The position numbers and the translations under genes were made by a program. A stretch of DNA of 14,831 nt from an uncultured Eubacteriales bacterium (GTDB lineage Bacteria > Bacillota > Clostridia > Oscillospirales > QAMX01): positions 1-14,831 of the forward strand of contig URVL01000043.1 in the NCBI GenBank assembly GCA_900551265.1. The letters run 5' to 3'. Shown here piece after piece: positions 1-7,765 of the stretch. Positions within the stretch are counted from its first letter, which is position 1. Every line of letters begins with the position of its first letter. The notes beneath the pieces were generated by a model. The model was given only the letters and a program-made list of their open reading frames with translations. It was not told where the DNA came from and searched no databases.

Positions 1-524
1 GCCAAAGCCAGTATGTCCTCATAAGTTGGTATCCCTGCAAGCATATCCGAACCGGAAAAAGAATCTGATCCGATAGTTAATACTCGATCGTCACCCTCAT
101 ACCACACTGTTGACTCGCCGTCCTGATACGCCGTCGTACAAAGCGTACGGTTGGTCATACTGTCGAGCGTCTTTATCACGTATCTGTCCGGAAAAACCCA
201 CAATTCCGTACCAGCCACACGGCCCTCATCCCGATACGAAACAACATTCTCCACCCGAATATAATAGGACTCCGGGCGCTCCAGCGTCGCTATTACATTC
301 TGCACATTGTACGCCGTAATACTTAAGCGCTGCGCATCGTCATTAGGTTCTGTCGGACGTTGCTGCACATCATTTTCATCGCTGATGTCCGAACTGTCAG
401 GCAGCGTAATGTCCACCTCGTGGCTGTTAGGATTCAAAGTCGATATCAGTAAAAAGACCAGCACAACACCCATCACCAGCACAACCAGCATGGCGGCAAG
501 CCATTCAACTTTTATCTTCTTCAT
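1..524 (-). CDS. Membrane-anchored protein of unknown function (3' end outside window)
   Basis: An open frame of 174 codons runs from an ATG at 522-524 to the left edge, so the C-terminus is missing. An AAGGAAT ribosome binding site lies about 9 bases before the ATG. The protein starts MKKIKVEWLA, followed by one hydrophobic segment at about residues 9-29 and a short polar, acidic linker (about 30-65). The rest is soluble and looks beta-rich, with alternating hydrophobic and charged residues (ITAYNVQNVIATLERPESYY, then ELWVFPDRYVIKTLDS). The topology is most simply a signal-anchor with an extracytoplasmic domain. It follows the TagO/WecA-like gene by 22 bases and is probably cotranscribed with it. 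I do not recognise the family. A LolA/RseB-like lipid-handling fold is conceivable from the strand pattern, but this is a weak guess. Confidence 0.8.
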   Translation of the reverse strand, partial: MKKIKVEWLAAMLVVLVMGVVLVFLLISTLNPNSHEVDITLPDSSDISDENDVQQRPTEPNDDAQRLSITAYNVQNVIATLERPESYYIRVENVVSYRDEGRVAGTELWVFPDRYVIKTLDSMTNRTLCTTAYQDGESTVWYEGDDRVLTIGSDSFSGSDMLAGIPTYEDILAL

Positions 525-546
525 ATGGCCATTCCTTCAAAACGTG

Positions 547-1689
547 TCAAATGTTCTCACGTCTCTCGATCCGTTTGACACTCCCATCCGTTTTCCCGGT
601 TTCAGGGCGCGACCTATCTGCTTCCCGGATATCTTCCGGACCAGCTTCTTCTCTATGCTCACGTGAAGCAATCAGCTTCACCCCAAACACCGCCGCTACC
701 AAAATTGCAAGCAGCAACAGAATTGCCTTAATTTCTCCGCCCGCGGCCAAAATAATCGCCGCAATGCCAAACATCCCAGAAATGCAATACAGAATTGCAA
801 CCGTCTGCTTCTGATTAAATCCCATATCAATCAGCTTGTAGTGCATATGCTCTCGGTCAGAAGCCATCGGACTCTGTCCATGCGAGACACGCCGGAAAAT
901 GGCAATCACCATATCAAGCAGCGGAATACCAATAACAAGACACGGTACCAGGAAGCCGACTACCACATAAAACTTGAAAAGTCCTTGTATTGACATCGTT
1001 GCCAACACAAATCCCAAAAACATAGCGCCTGTATCGCCCATAAAAATTTTCGCAGGATTCAAATTATACGGCAAAAAACCAATAATTGCACCGGCAAGCG
1101 CTGCCATAATGACTGCAACATAAGCGTTTCCCAAAATACAGGAAATCACCAGCAACGATACAGCCGAAATTCCGGACACGCCCGCGGCCAAGCCATCCAG
1201 GCCATCTATCCAGTTAACGGCATTCGTAATCCCGACAATCCAGATAATCGTTACGGGAATTGAAACAACCTCACTTAAAACAACATCCGGATTGCTTCCG
1301 ATTCCAAACGTAGAGAGCACATCGATACGAATGCCCCCATAAAACACCGGGATCAAAGCCGCCGCAATCTGCACAAGCAGCCTAAGCCAGGCAGGCAGAT
1401 CATAAATATCGTCAAACGCGCTAACCACAATAATGATAAGCGCGCCGAGGAGGATACTCGTCATCTGACGATCCATGCTGCCAAACAGCAAAAGCGACAC
1501 GACAAATCCAAAAAATATAGCAAGTCCGCCCATGAGCGCCGTTGGCTTTTCGTGTGCATGACGTCCGCGTGGCTCATCCACGGCACCAACCAAAAACGCA
1601 AATTTCTTGGCAAGCGGTGTCGTTGCAAACGCCAAGATACCCGCCACCACGAATGCTGCCGCAGTATACAGGTAGGATAACTGTGTCAT
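547..1689 (-). CDS. WecA/TagO-type undecaprenyl-phosphate glycosyl-1-phosphate transferase
   Basis: This is a 380-residue polytopic membrane enzyme of the glycosyltransferase 4 (MraY/WecA) family. The family transfers a sugar-1-phosphate, usually GlcNAc-1-P, from UDP-sugar to undecaprenyl phosphate on the cytoplasmic face, starting teichoic acid or other wall-polymer synthesis. Visible family motifs, in order: RGRHAHEKPTALMGG at about 41-55, the Mg-binding aspartate pair D93-D94 (AFDDIYDLP), NAVNWIDGLDGL at 156-167, MGDTG at 217-221, and the histidine-rich carbohydrate-recognition loop DREHMHYKLIDMG at 278-290. That last motif favours the WecA/TagO branch over MraY. About ten membrane helices are evident. 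The last ~38 residues form a charged, hydrophilic tail (EEAGPEDIREADRSRPETGK and onward). GGAGGAG precedes the ATG. It lies 18 bases after trpS. The exact sugar substrate and polymer cannot be read from the sequence. Confidence 0.92.
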   Translation of the reverse strand: MTQLSYLYTAAAFVVAGILAFATTPLAKKFAFLVGAVDEPRGRHAHEKPTALMGGLAIFFGFVVSLLLFGSMDRQMTSILLGALIIIVVSAFDDIYDLPAWLRLLVQIAAALIPVFYGGIRIDVLSTFGIGSNPDVVLSEVVSIPVTIIWIVGITNAVNWIDGLDGLAAGVSGISAVSLLVISCILGNAYVAVIMAALAGAIIGFLPYNLNPAKIFMGDTGAMFLGFVLATMSIQGLFKFYVVVGFLVPCLVIGIPLLDMVIAIFRRVSHGQSPMASDREHMHYKLIDMGFNQKQTVAILYCISGMFGIAAIILAAGGEIKAILLLLAILVAAVFGVKLIASREHREEAGPEDIREADRSRPETGKTDGSVKRIERRENI

Positions 1690-1707
1690 AATCTCCTCCG
1701 TAAAACC

Positions 1708-2721
1708 TCAGTGCCTTACAAACCCGACCTTACGGTAGACCTTATCCAGCGTTTTTCGTGCAATGGCCTGCGCACGGCGCGCGCCGTCCGTATAAACGCT
1801 TTCCAAATACGCTTTATCTTTTAAAATATCCTCTGTCTTTTCGCGGATTGGGCGCAGAAGTTCCACGACGGCTTCGCCAACCTTCGTTTTAAAGTCGCCA
1901 TAGCCATGGCCTGCGAATTCCGCTTCAATCTCTGCAAACGTCCGGCCCGTAGCCGCTGAATAAATTGTCATCAGATTTGAAATTCCGGCCTTGTTCTCCG
2001 GATCATAGCGTACTTCGGTTTCGCTGTCCGTAACGGCACGCTTGAACCGGCGCATGATATCCTCCGGTTTATCCATTAGAATAATGCGGCCAGGGTCTTC
2101 ATCCTCTGACTTTGACATTTTCTTTGTCGGGTCCACGAGGCTCATCACACGCGCGCCGACCTTTGGAATAAAGGGCTGCGGGATTTTAAATGTCTCACCA
2201 TATACGCCGTTAAAGCGGTTAGCGATATCCCGCGTCAGCTCTACATGCTGCTTCTGGTCCTCGCCAACCGGAACATAGTCCGGCTGGTAAAGCAGAATAT
2301 CCGCCGCCATTAAAGACGGATACGTGAAAAGTCCACCATTAATATTCTCGGCATTTTTCGCAGATTTATCCTTAAATTGCGTCATGCGTGAAAGTTCACC
2401 GAACATGGCATAACAATTGAGTACCCAGCCAAGCTCTGCATGCTCGTGCACATGGCTCTGTATAAAAAGCGTATTCTTCTCCGGATCAAGGCCACAGGCA
2501 ATATACTGGGCAAGCTGCTCAATCGTACGGCGTCTCAGATCTGCCGGCTTCTGCCGGACCGTAATTGCATGAAGATCGGCCATAAAATAATAGCAGTCAT
2601 AGTCATCCGCGCGCTCAGCCCAGTTACGGATAGCGCCGACATAAGAGCCAAGCGTCAATTCTCCGCTCGGCTTAATGCCGGAGAGCATAACCGGCTTTTT
2701 TGGCGTAGTCGTTACATCCAT
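1708..2721 (-). CDS. trpS: Tryptophanyl-tRNA synthetase
   Basis: The 337-residue class Ic aminoacyl-tRNA synthetase charges tRNA-Trp with tryptophan using ATP. The N-terminal SGIKPSGELTLGSYVGA (14-30) contains the HIGH-type ATP signature in the Firmicute form TLGxY. KMSKS is at 201-205, followed by a short acidic insertion (EDEDPG). MTQFKDKS at 113-120 and YQPDYVPVGEDQKQH at 145-159 are typical of bacterial TrpRS. Length matches the family (about 330-340). The ATG at 2721 is fixed by an in-frame TGA three codons upstream. The likely ribosome binding site is GAGGAAAG in the 17-base gap after the aminotransferase. It is the second gene of a probable aminotransferase-trpS-tagO transcript and has no T-box leader of its own next to it. 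Confidence 0.97.
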   Translation of the reverse strand: MDVTTTPKKPVMLSGIKPSGELTLGSYVGAIRNWAERADDYDCYYFMADLHAITVRQKPADLRRRTIEQLAQYIACGLDPEKNTLFIQSHVHEHAELGWVLNCYAMFGELSRMTQFKDKSAKNAENINGGLFTYPSLMAADILLYQPDYVPVGEDQKQHVELTRDIANRFNGVYGETFKIPQPFIPKVGARVMSLVDPTKKMSKSEDEDPGRIILMDKPEDIMRRFKRAVTDSETEVRYDPENKAGISNLMTIYSAATGRTFAEIEAEFAGHGYGDFKTKVGEAVVELLRPIREKTEDILKDKAYLESVYTDGARRAQAIARKTLDKVYRKVGFVRH

Positions 2722-2738
2722 AGCTACTCACTCTTTCC

Positions 2739-3929
2739 TCATCCAATGAATTCGCGCATGGCATCTCCCATAATTTGAATGCCACGCTCGATCTGCTCAA
2801 AACTCGGCAGCGAAAAATTCAACCGAATATAAGGACTGATCTCCGTTTCGTCAACGCTGAAAGAAGACCCCGGTACGCCCATTACGCCGCGCGTTCCGCA
2901 AAGTTTGCAGAATTCCACACCGTCATAGCCATCCGGTAACCGGCACCACAGGAAGAGTCCTCCGTCCGGACGCTCATACGCGCACGACTTCGGAAACCTT
3001 GCCTCTATCGCATCACACATGGCATCACGCTTTGCACGATACATATTACAGACCTCGGCGATGTGGGCGTCGATATCATACTTCGTCAGCATATCGCAGG
3101 CAATCATCTGATACATGAGGTTGGTGTGGACATCGCTCACCTGTTTTGCCACCGTTAGCTTGGAAATCACACTGCGGTTAGCCAGAACATAGCCCACACG
3201 GATGCCTGGCGACAGGATTTTTGAGAAACTCCCTACATAGATGACACGGCCCTCTGTGTCCATGCTCTTAATTGTCGGAACCGCTTCACCGGAATAGCGG
3301 AGTTCAAAATAGGGGTTATCTTCCAGTATCAGAACATGATACTTCTCGGCAAGCTCCAAAATCTTCCGACGTTTTTCTGCCGATGTAACGCGCCCCGTCG
3401 GATTTTGGAAAGTCGGAATGATATAAATCAGTTTGACATTTTCATTGTCGCGCAAGGCAGCTTCCAACTTTTCCAAATTCATGCCGTCCGGTTCCACCGG
3501 AACGCCAATAAGGTTTGCACGATAAGAGCGGAAGCTATTTAAGGAGCCAATAAAACTCGGCGACTCACAGATCACGCCGTCTCCCTCATTCAAAAAGCAT
3601 TTTGCGGTCAAATCCATACCCTGCTGCGCGCCGGTGACAATAATCACGTCGTCATCATCCGTTCCGGTATGATACTTGTCACGCATGCGCGCTTTTACCG
3701 CTTCACGCAGGGGAGTGTATCCTTCGCTGACGCCATACTGCAGGGCGGAAGCAGGCGACTCCTTGAAAATCCGTTCAGAAATCGCGCTCATTTCCGCGAC
3801 AGGGAACGCCTCCGGCGCAGGATTTCCCGCAGCAAATGGAATAATATTCGGATCCTGTGTCACCTTCAAAATTTCACGAATGGCCGATGGTTTCAGCTCA
3901 CTGATTCTATTTGAGAATGTGTATTGCAA
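2739..3929 (-). CDS. PLP-dependent aminotransferase, class I/II (LysN/2-aminoadipate aminotransferase-like)
   Basis: This is a fold-type I PLP aminotransferase of 396 residues, without the DNA-binding domain of MocR regulators. The substrate-site segment FAAGNPAPEAFP is at 32-43, PTFQNPTG at 172-179, and the cofactor-binding aspartate is in LEDNPYFEL (D204). The Schiff-base lysine K237 sits in GSFSKILSPGIRVGY, and the carboxylate-binding arginine is in SPYIRLNFS near the C-terminus. The motif set resembles the LysN/aromatic/2-aminoadipate aminotransferase group; the true amino donor is unknown. I chose the TTG at 3927-3929 because GGGGAGG lies 8 bases upstream and the family N-terminus (QYTFSNRISELKPSAIREIL) begins there. 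A longer frame opens at an ATG at 3995, but that ATG lies upstream of the promoter found at 3964-3992. First gene of the left operon. Confidence 0.9.
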   Translation of the reverse strand: MQYTFSNRISELKPSAIREILKVTQDPNIIPFAAGNPAPEAFPVAEMSAISERIFKESPASALQYGVSEGYTPLREAVKARMRDKYHTGTDDDDVIIVTGAQQGMDLTAKCFLNEGDGVICESPSFIGSLNSFRSYRANLIGVPVEPDGMNLEKLEAALRDNENVKLIYIIPTFQNPTGRVTSAEKRRKILELAEKYHVLILEDNPYFELRYSGEAVPTIKSMDTEGRVIYVGSFSKILSPGIRVGYVLANRSVISKLTVAKQVSDVHTNLMYQMIACDMLTKYDIDAHIAEVCNMYRAKRDAMCDAIEARFPKSCAYERPDGGLFLWCRLPDGYDGVEFCKLCGTRGVMGVPGSSFSVDETEISPYIRLNFSLPSFEQIERGIQIMGDAMREFIG

Positions 3930-3963
3930 AACGAATGCCTCCCCTTCAAGATTGTATCGATAT

Positions 3964-3992
3964 ATTTTAGCACAAAAAAGCTGTATATTCAA
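3964..3992 (-). promoter_or_regulatory. Sigma-A promoter for aminotransferase-trpS-tagO operon
   Basis: On the minus strand TTGAAT (complement of 3987-3992) and TAAAAT (complement of 3964-3969) are separated by exactly 17 bases. Predicted transcription starts near 3957, giving a leader of about 28 bases before the TTG start at 3929, which includes the GGGGAGG ribosome binding site. The match is good at both hexamers and the position is right for the first gene of the operon. Confidence 0.75.
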
Positions 3993-4016
3993 CACGATTT
4001 TTCACAAACAACCGGC

Positions 4017-4080
4017 CAACGAATCTGACAAAGCACCGGACAGGCACATTCGTTGCAGCTGCATACAACGGGCCTTGTCA
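4017..4080 (-). other. Noncoding segment with mutually exclusive inverted repeats
   Basis: The gap 3993-4130 between the divIVA terminator and the aminotransferase promoter has no convincing gene. On the minus strand it holds a 9-bp outer stem (TGACAAGGC at 4080-4072 with GCTTTGTCA at 4034-4026, one G-U pair). That stem encloses a CGTTG/CAACG hairpin (4070-4066 with 4055-4051). The CAACGAAT arm (4055-4048) can instead pair perfectly over 8 bp with ATTCGTTG (4024-4017). The two pairings exclude each other. No promoter that would transcribe it was found, so its role is unknown. Confidence 0.4.
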
Positions 4081-4130
4081 TTTCGACGATTCTCTTCCCA
4101 AAAAAGTTGCACCGGCCATTTCCTTTTTTC

Positions 4131-4168
4131 GAAAAAAACGGATGCCCCGGTTTCCGGCGCACCCGTTT
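4131..4168 (-). terminator. Rho-independent terminator of the hfq-divIVA gene cluster
   Basis: Just after the divIVA stop, minus-strand bases 4168-4136 form a 15-bp stem (AAACGGGTGCGCCGG with CCGGGGCATCCGTTT), with one G-G mismatch and one G-U pair around an AAA loop. It runs directly into a seven-T tract (complement of 4132-4138). This is a strong intrinsic terminator and marks the end of the cell-division transcript. Confidence 0.9.
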
Positions 4169-4177
4169 GCAGCAAAG

Positions 4178-4990
4178 CTATTTTTTCTTTTTGCGGCCGC
4201 CGTCATAATTCTCTCCAAATTGAAGATCGTTAAACTCAAAACGCGGCTTCGGCGTTAAAAGAATGACTTCTTCGTCGTCGTCTCCATGTCCTGACGCACG
4301 CTTCACCGAATTCGGCAGTTCCGCATTCGGCGTCAGGTCGGACTCAAAGACACGCGTGCTCTGTTCCCGGCGTTGGGGCGCGGTATCCGTTGGAACCGGC
4401 GGAACGTTTGGCAATGGAACGGTATCCGGCAAAACAGTATGCGGCTGCTGGGAAATAGGTTGTGCCTGGGCGGTACGGGCAGGCTGTGCGGCAGCATTAA
4501 CTGGCTGCGCCGTATGGCCTGCGTCAGCCTCCACATGAAACTCCTGATCTTTCACGCCACGTAAAAATTCCGCTTCCTGCTCACACATGGCCAGCATCCG
4601 CTCGACAAACTGCTGCACGCCGGTCTTTGCCTCTTCGAGCCGCATCTCCTCGGCCGCGATACGCTCATTATAAGACGCAAGCAGCTCATCGGCCTTTGAA
4701 TGAGCAGCCTTCTCAATATTGGCGCTCTCCACCTTTGCTTTCTCAATAATAGACGACGCCATGCCCTGCGCGCTCAAAAGAGCCTTGCGCATGGACTCGT
4801 CCACCGTGCGGTACTCCTCAATTTTCGAGACAAGTACCTTCATCTTGTTCTTTAAAACCATGTTTTCCTTGTAGATCTGGCCGTAATCCTTTTCTACGGT
4901 GTCAAGGAAAGCATCGACGGCCGCCATATCGTAACCGCCCATGATCACTTTATCAAACTTTTTTTCTGCAATCTCCTGTGGAGTAAGCAT
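4178..4990 (-). CDS. divIVA: DivIVA-domain septum/pole-positioning protein
   Basis: DivIVA proteins are membrane-curvature-sensing coiled-coil scaffolds that recruit division and wall-synthesis partners to septa and poles. The 270 residues begin with the diagnostic LTPQEIAEKKF...GGYDMAAVDAFLDTV (2-32). A long coiled coil follows (about 33-145). A low-complexity linker rich in Ala, Gln, Pro and Thr (about 153-210) leads to an acidic stretch (DDDEE, 237-241), the FEFNDLQFGENYDGG segment and a terminal RKKKK. The membrane-inserting FR pair of B. subtilis DivIVA (F17-R18) is replaced here by M-G with one extra residue before GYD. AAAGGGGG precedes the ATG. It lies 28 bases after yggT, is the last gene of the cluster, and is followed by a strong terminator. 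ylmH, often found between yggT and divIVA, is missing here. Confidence 0.93.
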   Translation of the reverse strand: MLTPQEIAEKKFDKVIMGGYDMAAVDAFLDTVEKDYGQIYKENMVLKNKMKVLVSKIEEYRTVDESMRKALLSAQGMASSIIEKAKVESANIEKAAHSKADELLASYNERIAAEEMRLEEAKTGVQQFVERMLAMCEQEAEFLRGVKDQEFHVEADAGHTAQPVNAAAQPARTAQAQPISQQPHTVLPDTVPLPNVPPVPTDTAPQRREQSTRVFESDLTPNAELPNSVKRASGHGDDDEEVILLTPKPRFEFNDLQFGENYDGGRKKKK

Positions 4991-5018
4991 GGTATTCCCC
5001 CTTTTGAAAGCACCGTGT

Positions 5019-5270
5019 TCAGATGATCAGCCTAATAATCAACTCAAGCAGTAAAAACACTACGACATAACTGAAATCAAACGGTATATTCCGTAAATAT
5101 CTGATTTTCGAAAGCAGGGCTCTGACAGGCATAAGAACAGGCGCCGTACAGGTCCGTACCAGCCTGATAAACCGGCTATTCGGATCAACCGGAAACCAGG
5201 TCAGTAAAACACCGGCGAACAACAAAATCTGTATCGCGCGAAGAAGCGCGGCGAGTACCTGTACAAGCAT
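5019..5270 (-). CDS. yggT: YggT family small membrane protein
   Basis: This 83-residue protein has two hydrophobic segments (about 4-27 and 63-83) flanking a basic loop with PxxRFIRLVRTCTAPVLMPVRALL. The placement of the Pro-rich RTCTAPVLMPVR segment and the FDFSYVVVFLLLELI C-terminus is characteristic of the YggT/YlmG family. In Firmicutes this gene (ylmG) sits in the ylm cluster beside sepF. Members are linked to membrane and division-site functions, but their biochemical activity is not settled. The ATG follows GGGGTG with a short spacer. The gene starts 15 bases after the sepF stop and is clearly part of the same transcript. Length fits the family (80-100 residues). Confidence 0.9.
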   Translation of the reverse strand: MLVQVLAALLRAIQILLFAGVLLTWFPVDPNSRFIRLVRTCTAPVLMPVRALLSKIRYLRNIPFDFSYVVVFLLLELIIRLII

Positions 5271-5285
5271 ATCACACCCCGACCG

Positions 5286-5771
5286 TTACAGGTACAGGCC
5301 GTTATTCTCAAGCTCGTCGATCAAATCTCCCTGAATATCAACATTATAAGGCGTAATAATATAAGTACTGTTGGCAACCTTTTTGATTTTGCCTTCGTTT
5401 GCATAAGCAACGCCGCTTAAAAAATCCAGAAGGCGGCGGGCAATATCACGGTTCGTCTGTTCAAGGTTCAGAACAACCGTACGTTTATCCTTTAAATGAT
5501 CCGCCACTTCGGCGGCATTTTCATATTTTTCAGGTTTCACAAGCACAACAGAAAGCTGTGTTACCGTATGGATATTCACAACGCGATTGCTGCGAATCGC
5601 GGAAAAATCATCCCTGGTACGGGTATCGGACGTACGATCCTCACGATCCGAAGAGTCAAACGACGGCCACTTCTTCTGTGGTTCCGGGTCCGCCTCTACA
5701 AAATCATCATAACCCTCGTCGTCGTAGTCTTCTCCCCGAATATATCTTCTGAAGCTGTCAACCAAGCCCAT
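5286..5771 (-). CDS. sepF: Cell division protein SepF
   Basis: SepF anchors FtsZ to the membrane in Gram-positive bacteria and archaea lacking FtsA-only tethering, and polymerises into arcs at the septum. The 161-residue protein has an N-terminal amphipathic membrane-targeting helix (MGLVDSFRRYI, 1-11) and an acidic disordered linker (13-60). The SepF (DUF552) core follows at about 65-150, with TVVLNLEQTNRDIARRLLDFLSGVAYA and KIKKVANSTYIITPYNVDI. G120 sits in the family's dimer-interface LSG turn. Two ATGs compete, at 5780 and 5771. I prefer 5771 because AAAGGATGG, close to an ideal AAAGGAGG, ends 5 bases upstream and overlaps the first ATG. It lies between ylmE and yggT, the usual ylm order. 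Confidence 0.94.
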   Translation of the reverse strand: MGLVDSFRRYIRGEDYDDEGYDDFVEADPEPQKKWPSFDSSDREDRTSDTRTRDDFSAIRSNRVVNIHTVTQLSVVLVKPEKYENAAEVADHLKDKRTVVLNLEQTNRDIARRLLDFLSGVAYANEGKIKKVANSTYIITPYNVDIQGDLIDELENNGLYL

Positions 5772-5792
5772 GCTTCCCATCCTTTCACTATG

Positions 5793-6476
5793 TTATTGGC
5801 GGGGGCCAAAAATCCCCGTTCCGATCCTAACCAAATTGGAACCCTCACAGACTGCGGCACGATAGTCGCCGCTCATGCCCATGGAGAGGTATTTCATTTC
5901 TACATTATCTCTTTTTTCTGCACGATTGTCAATAAATAGTTTATACATTTTTGCAAAATATTGACGATTTTTGTCAGTCAAATCGCATTTGGGGGCCACG
6001 GTCATCAATCCTAAAACGCGAATATTCGTAAATTTCGCAGCCGCATCCAAAAAATCTGTCAACTCATCCGGGCGGACGCCGTGCTTCTCCGGCTCCAGAC
6101 CAATGTTCACTTCCGCCAAAACATCCTGTATGATATGCAGTTCCGCCGCGCGCATATCAATTGCGCGCAAGAGCTTTACCGAGTCTACAGAATGGATCAG
6201 CGACGTACGTCCTACAACAAGCTTTATCTTATTGGTCTGCAAATGTCCAATAAAGTGTACGTCATGCTCTCCATAGACACCAGCCAAAAACTTTTCTGAA
6301 AACTCCTGCGCGCGGTTTTCTCCCGCCGCATCGATTCCAGCATCATATGCCGCCTGGATTTCTTCAGCGCTGCGCGTTTTCGTTGCCGCCAGCAACCGCA
6401 CTGCGCCACCATTTGACAATGCCGAGATTTCTTCCCGTATTTTCTTCACGTTTTCTTCTATCAAAGATCCGATCAT
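5793..6476 (-). CDS. ylmE: YggS/YlmE family PLP-binding protein (PLP homeostasis)
   Basis: This 227-residue alanine-racemase-like single-domain protein binds PLP and, in characterised relatives (E. coli YggS, human PLPBP), buffers vitamin B6 and affects amino-acid balance without known catalysis. The PLP lysine is K33 in LLAATKTRSAEEI. GENRAQE is at about 53-59, HFIGHLQTNK at 74-83, and the phosphate-binding end is SMGMSGDYRAAV (about 198-209) plus RIGTGIFG (about 217-224). Full length for the family. Its ATG overlaps the stop of the HlyD-like gene by four bases (ATGA), indicating translational coupling. sepF follows after about 20 bases, matching the Firmicute ylmE-sepF-yggT order. The symbol follows the B. 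subtilis ylm-cluster name. Confidence 0.93.
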   Translation of the reverse strand: MIGSLIEENVKKIREEISALSNGGAVRLLAATKTRSAEEIQAAYDAGIDAAGENRAQEFSEKFLAGVYGEHDVHFIGHLQTNKIKLVVGRTSLIHSVDSVKLLRAIDMRAAELHIIQDVLAEVNIGLEPEKHGVRPDELTDFLDAAAKFTNIRVLGLMTVAPKCDLTDKNRQYFAKMYKLFIDNRAEKRDNVEMKYLSMGMSGDYRAAVCEGSNLVRIGTGIFGPRQ

Positions 6477-7765
6477 TGAATAACCTTTCCATTTGCAAGG
6501 CCCTTACCGTTGACGATAATCAAGTCATACACAAGCAAAGACCTTGTCGTCGTCGGGTCGGTATCTACAATATAGTAGTCTTCCGTCTCATAGAGTACGT
6601 CAATTTCTTTAAACTCCGAATACATGCCCGTAATAACGTAGACGCCGAGATTTCCCTCTTCATCCACGCGGACGGCGTCCTTGGGAACCTTCAAACCCTC
6701 ATAAGTCGCCATAACAACGCTCGCGCTCTGCTTACGTAAATTTACCAGTTCCTCCATATACTGATCAGATGAGAAGACAACTGTTACTTCTCCGTCCTCC
6801 GCCGCACTGATTGACTCGACGCGCACACGTACCAAATCGTCGCCCATAGCATCAAATCTGAGATTTACATAACTTCCACTTGTCAAGGCAGAGGCAACAT
6901 CCACACGCAAATTCGAGACAAAATACCAGGTAAAGCTGGTCACCAAACGTCCCACCTGACGGTCAGTGACAGAGGCATTCTGGTTCAACAAGCTGCGAAA
7001 CGAGGAAGGGGTCAATTCATCCAAAGCGTTTACATCAAAGACATTCTCATAACCGTCTACATGGCTGGTAAAGAAGCCGGACTCCGAAGTAGTCAATGTC
7101 GTCTCACTGTCGCCGATCAATTCATTCAATCTGTCTCGTTGCGACTCTAAAGACGTAATCATCGACTGAATTTCCTCAACAGGCGTATTGGTCAGCTCAC
7201 GGGTAATAATATTCGATTTCAAGGCCGAGACATAGTCAGAAATCAGGGTAAACGCCTCGGCATCCGCGAGTTCGGAAGTATCATACAAGCCCTCGTAAAT
7301 ATACGAGGATAAGTTCATTACGCCGCTGGTATCCATGCTGGAGTCAAGCGCCGACTGTAAAAATTGAATATTCTCATCCAGACGTGTCGCAGTTGCCTTC
7401 AGCTCGGCAGCCCCGCTGTTTTCATAAACCGCAGCATATTCGCCAAAACGAGCTACCTTGTCGCCCTCATCCACCGTGTACACCAGGATACCATCATAGT
7501 CGGCCTCAAGGACGGTTTCCTCCCGTACAAAATAACCGACAATGGAAAACTCATCGTTGACCACTGTGGAAAGTGCAGTTGCCGTCGTCATCGGCGTATT
7601 AAACGCCAGAAAAACCTGCACAACAAAATATGCGAGCACACCGACGCAGGCGATACCAAAAACCAGCTTAATAGGCAGCATAACAAGCTTCCGGCGTTCT
7701 TTTGCCTTTTTCTTTTCATTATACTGCCGGACATATCGATTTACAATTCTGTCTCGGGAGGGCAT
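6473..7765 (-). CDS. HlyD-like membrane-anchored protein in the cell-division cluster
   Basis: The 430-residue protein has a basic cytoplasmic N-terminus (about 1-27, KKKAKERRK), one membrane helix at about 31-54 and a large extracytoplasmic part. It has the layout of HlyD-type periplasmic adaptor proteins. A biotinyl/lipoyl-like half-motif ([20 protein letters not shown], about 89-108) is followed by a helical hairpin region (about 115-215) and a beta-barrel-like segment with [21 protein letters not shown]-terminal part contains [19 protein letters not shown]. No ABC transporter or outer-membrane partner is nearby, so an export role is unproven. The ATG at 7765 lies inside hfq (25-base overlap) and has GAGG four bases upstream. 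The stop overlaps the ylmE start (ATGA). This tight placement suggests coordinated expression with division genes. Actual function unknown. Confidence 0.85.
   Translation of the reverse strand: MPSRDRIVNRYVRQYNEKKKAKERRKLVMLPIKLVFGIACVGVLAYFVVQVFLAFNTPMTTATALSTVVNDEFSIVGYFVREETVLEADYDGILVYTVDEGDKVARFGEYAAVYENSGAAELKATATRLDENIQFLQSALDSSMDTSGVMNLSSYIYEGLYDTSELADAEAFTLISDYVSALKSNIITRELTNTPVEEIQSMITSLESQRDRLNELIGDSETTLTTSESGFFTSHVDGYENVFDVNALDELTPSSFRSLLNQNASVTDRQVGRLVTSFTWYFVSNLRVDVASALTSGSYVNLRFDAMGDDLVRVRVESISAAEDGEVTVVFSSDQYMEELVNLRKQSASVVMATYEGLKVPKDAVRVDEEGNLGVYVITGMYSEFKEIDVLYETEDYYIVDTDPTTTRSLLVYDLIIVNGKGLANGKVIQ

Noticed and set aside
3930..4130. T-box leader for the operon containing trpS
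   Set aside because: No T-box core sequence (AGGGTGGNACCGCG) or following antiterminator/terminator pair is present, and trpS is the second gene, not the first.
4124..4137. Palindrome TTTTTTCGAAAAAA as a protein-binding or recombination site
   Set aside because: It is explained by the T tract of the divIVA terminator next to another T run; nothing else supports a site.
3676..4233. A 185-codon plus-strand frame spanning the aminotransferase start and the intergenic region
   Set aside because: It is opposite real genes, crosses a terminator and a promoter, has no ribosome binding site and its product looks like out-of-frame translation.
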